Assembly (NCBI GenBank): GCA_012934845.2
Contig: WNNJ02000033.1
Location: 62,001 to 126,000, forward strand
Reading direction: 5' to 3'
Length of the DNA stretch: 64,000 nt
Source: Pomphorhynchus laevis
Taxonomy: Eukaryota; Acanthocephala; Palaeacanthocephala; Echinorhynchida; Pomphorhynchidae
Part shown: piece by piece, positions 62,973-64,000 of the stretch
How the letters are laid out: each line of letters begins with the position of its first letter
Position numbering within the stretch: the stretch's first letter is position 1
Notes under the pieces: model-generated
Seen by the model: the letters and a program-made list of their open reading frames with translations, nothing else
Databases searched by the model: none
Told to the model about the DNA's origin: nothing
Program-made: the position numbers and the translations under genes

Positions 62973-63320
62973 TCAACGGAGACGTATGATCACTCGAACG
63001 GTGGAGTTGATGATGCGTTGTAGGGGTAAGATGATTGAATTTTGGAGAATTGTCGAAAAAGCTGAGGTAGTAATCGATTTTAAGGAAAAGAAGCAATGAA
63101 ATAATAGACATACAGGACGGAAGTCGATAAGAGGGTGGATACGGCGGATGTTACGGATAATTAAATTAGACGAGCGGACCTTGTCACGGACGAAGGGTTT
63201 AAGGGAAAGGTGATCATCGAAATGGAATCCTAAGAAAGTGAGATTGTGAACTATGGGATATTTAGGAGACAAAAGATACCGGGGAAGGAGATATGTTCGG
63301 TTGACAGAAGGAGAATCCAC
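62973..63320 (-). pseudogene. LINE ORF2 segment after the RT palm
   Basis: 115 residues: VHNLTFLGFHFDDHLSLKPFVRDKVRSSNLIIRNIRRIHPLI is the standard post-palm stretch. It overlaps the upstream palm frame (63251-63769) by a shift. Similar length and order to other LINEs of the group. Confidence 0.75.
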
Positions 63321-63800
63321 ATCATTTTGAACTTGTCTGGGTTTAGCACGAGACGAAGATGGGAGATACGTTTGTAGATAGAATAAATACAGTTGGAAGC
63401 AGAAATTGCGATACTGTGTATGCGATGGGCGGGTGCATGAGCATATATGAGGATGTCATCGGCGTATTGCATGACGTTAAAGGAGTAAGATTTGATAAAC
63501 GGAGAGAGATCGCCGACTAGAAGAGAGAAAAGCAGGGGCTTAAGAATGAACCTTGTGGCACCCCGCAGAAAATAGGGATAAGAGGAAAGGATGATAAATT
63601 CGAACAGACTCAAAAAGAACGGTCGAATAGATATGAGGTAAACCATGCACGAAGGAGGGAGAAAATACGTAATCATAACGAACGCCAGAAAGGAGGATGG
63701 AGTGGTCGTCGATGTCGAAGGCGGAAGAGAGGTGGAGGGAGATGAGAACACTGTGTAGAGACTTGTCACGAGAAATGAGTAGGTCGTTGTAAACTTTCAC
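63251..63800 (-). pseudogene. LINE ORF2 RT palm, split frames
   Basis: The 63769-63251 frame holds QYADDILIYAHAP and LRLVLNPDKFKMM. The overlapping 63800-63540 frame holds KSLHSVLISLHLSSAFD (motif A). One shift separates motif A from motif C, so the copy is inactive. Confidence 0.8.
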
Positions 63801-64000
63801 GCATGCGATTTCTGTGGATTGATTAGAGCGGAAAGCATATTGGAAAGGAGGGTACTGCTTGGATGAAGTGAGATAAACGTTGATCTGAGTTTTGATAAGG
63901 TGCTCTAAGAGCTTGGAAAGAGTAGAGAGGAGTGAAATGGGGCGATAGCTAGAAGAAAGTGATATGTCGAGCGATTGTTTCTTAAGGAGGGGACGAACGA

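Larger units (their letters stand above)
62570..64000 (-). mobile_element. LINE entering from the right edge, 3' half
   Basis: Minus strand, 3' end at the aagtggcaaatg tail near 62570. From the window edge inward: SRDKSLHSVLISLHLSSAFDIDDHSILLS (motif A), GPLLFSLLVGDLSPF-like motif B region, VMQYADDILIYAHAPAHR (motif C), FKMMWIL, then TFLGFHFDDHLSLKPFV, and the C-terminal AWNNLPLDVRCAPSFIAFKWRLRTHL. Coding is split by a few shifts (63251-63320, 63540-63769 overlaps). It matches the fragment at 45.99-47.69 kb. The continuation lies outside the window. Confidence 0.85.

Noticed and set aside
62583-63099. Plus-strand frames rich in Arg/Gly/Glu
   Set aside because: Antisense to the LINE ORF2 C-terminal region; composition is that of a reversed coding strand.
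1-64000. tRNA or rRNA genes
   Set aside because: No convincing cloverleaf or rRNA block was found by reading; a covariance scan could not be run.

Overview
This is nuclear DNA from an animal. It is very AT-rich, littered with non-LTR retrotransposons, and holds a few compact, apparently single-exon host genes: TIM17, NEDD8, two acylphosphatases, the Mediator subunit MED1 and the mitoribosomal PPR protein PTCD3/mS39. MED1, NEDD8 and PTCD3 together exclude bacteria and point to Metazoa. The Jockey-, CR1/L2-, RTE- and R2-like LINEs and the Penelope-like element fit an invertebrate, but the sequence alone does not let me name the species. No rRNA, tRNA or CRISPR array was recognised.

Layout. 0-3 kb: two decayed copies of a LINE 3' part. 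3.5-4.1 kb: TIM17 (minus). 7.3-7.6 kb: NEDD8 (minus). 9.1-11.9 kb: a decayed RTE-type LINE. 12.8-14.3 kb: inverted repeats and a solo copy of a Penelope-associated structured repeat. 14.5-16.9 kb: a CR1/L2-like LINE that has lost its reverse transcriptase in frame. 18.5-23.8 kb: left arm of an inverted segmental duplication carrying acylphosphatase copy 1 and an intact Jockey-like LINE with a 10-bp target-site duplication. 24.5-27.1 kb: MED1 (minus). 28.6-32.4 kb: Penelope relic, foldback element and ~290-bp repeats. 32.9-33.2 kb: a LIM-domain gene or pseudogene. 33.3-36.6, 38.9-42.1 and 49.4-50.9 kb: three different LINEs of the restriction-like-endonuclease (R2/NeSL/CRE-like) type. 42.8-46 kb: ~360-bp satellites with hammerhead-like ribozyme cores. 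46-49.3 kb: LINE fragments. 51.3-53.6 kb: Penelope-like reverse transcriptase followed by a hammerhead-like structured repeat. 54.3-59.7 kb: right arm of the inverted duplication, with acylphosphatase copy 2 and a nearly full-length CR1-like LINE. 60.0-61.9 kb: PTCD3. 62.6-64 kb: another LINE running off the window.

The host genes are unrelated in function (mitochondrial import, neddylation, transcription, mitochondrial translation) and show no operon logic. The interesting biology is in the repeats. First, two related tandem satellites of ~359 and ~365 bp carry CTGATGA, GAAA and TCGTC blocks; their flanks would form the three hammerhead helices only between neighbouring monomers. Second, a ~100-nt structured element next to the Penelope-like RT, with two solo copies, fits a type-II-like hammerhead order. 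Third, short hairpins with a CTGATGA-stem-CGAAATATC plan recur across the window. Together they suggest a repeat landscape rich in self-cleaving-RNA-like motifs. Folding, activity and novelty could not be tested here.
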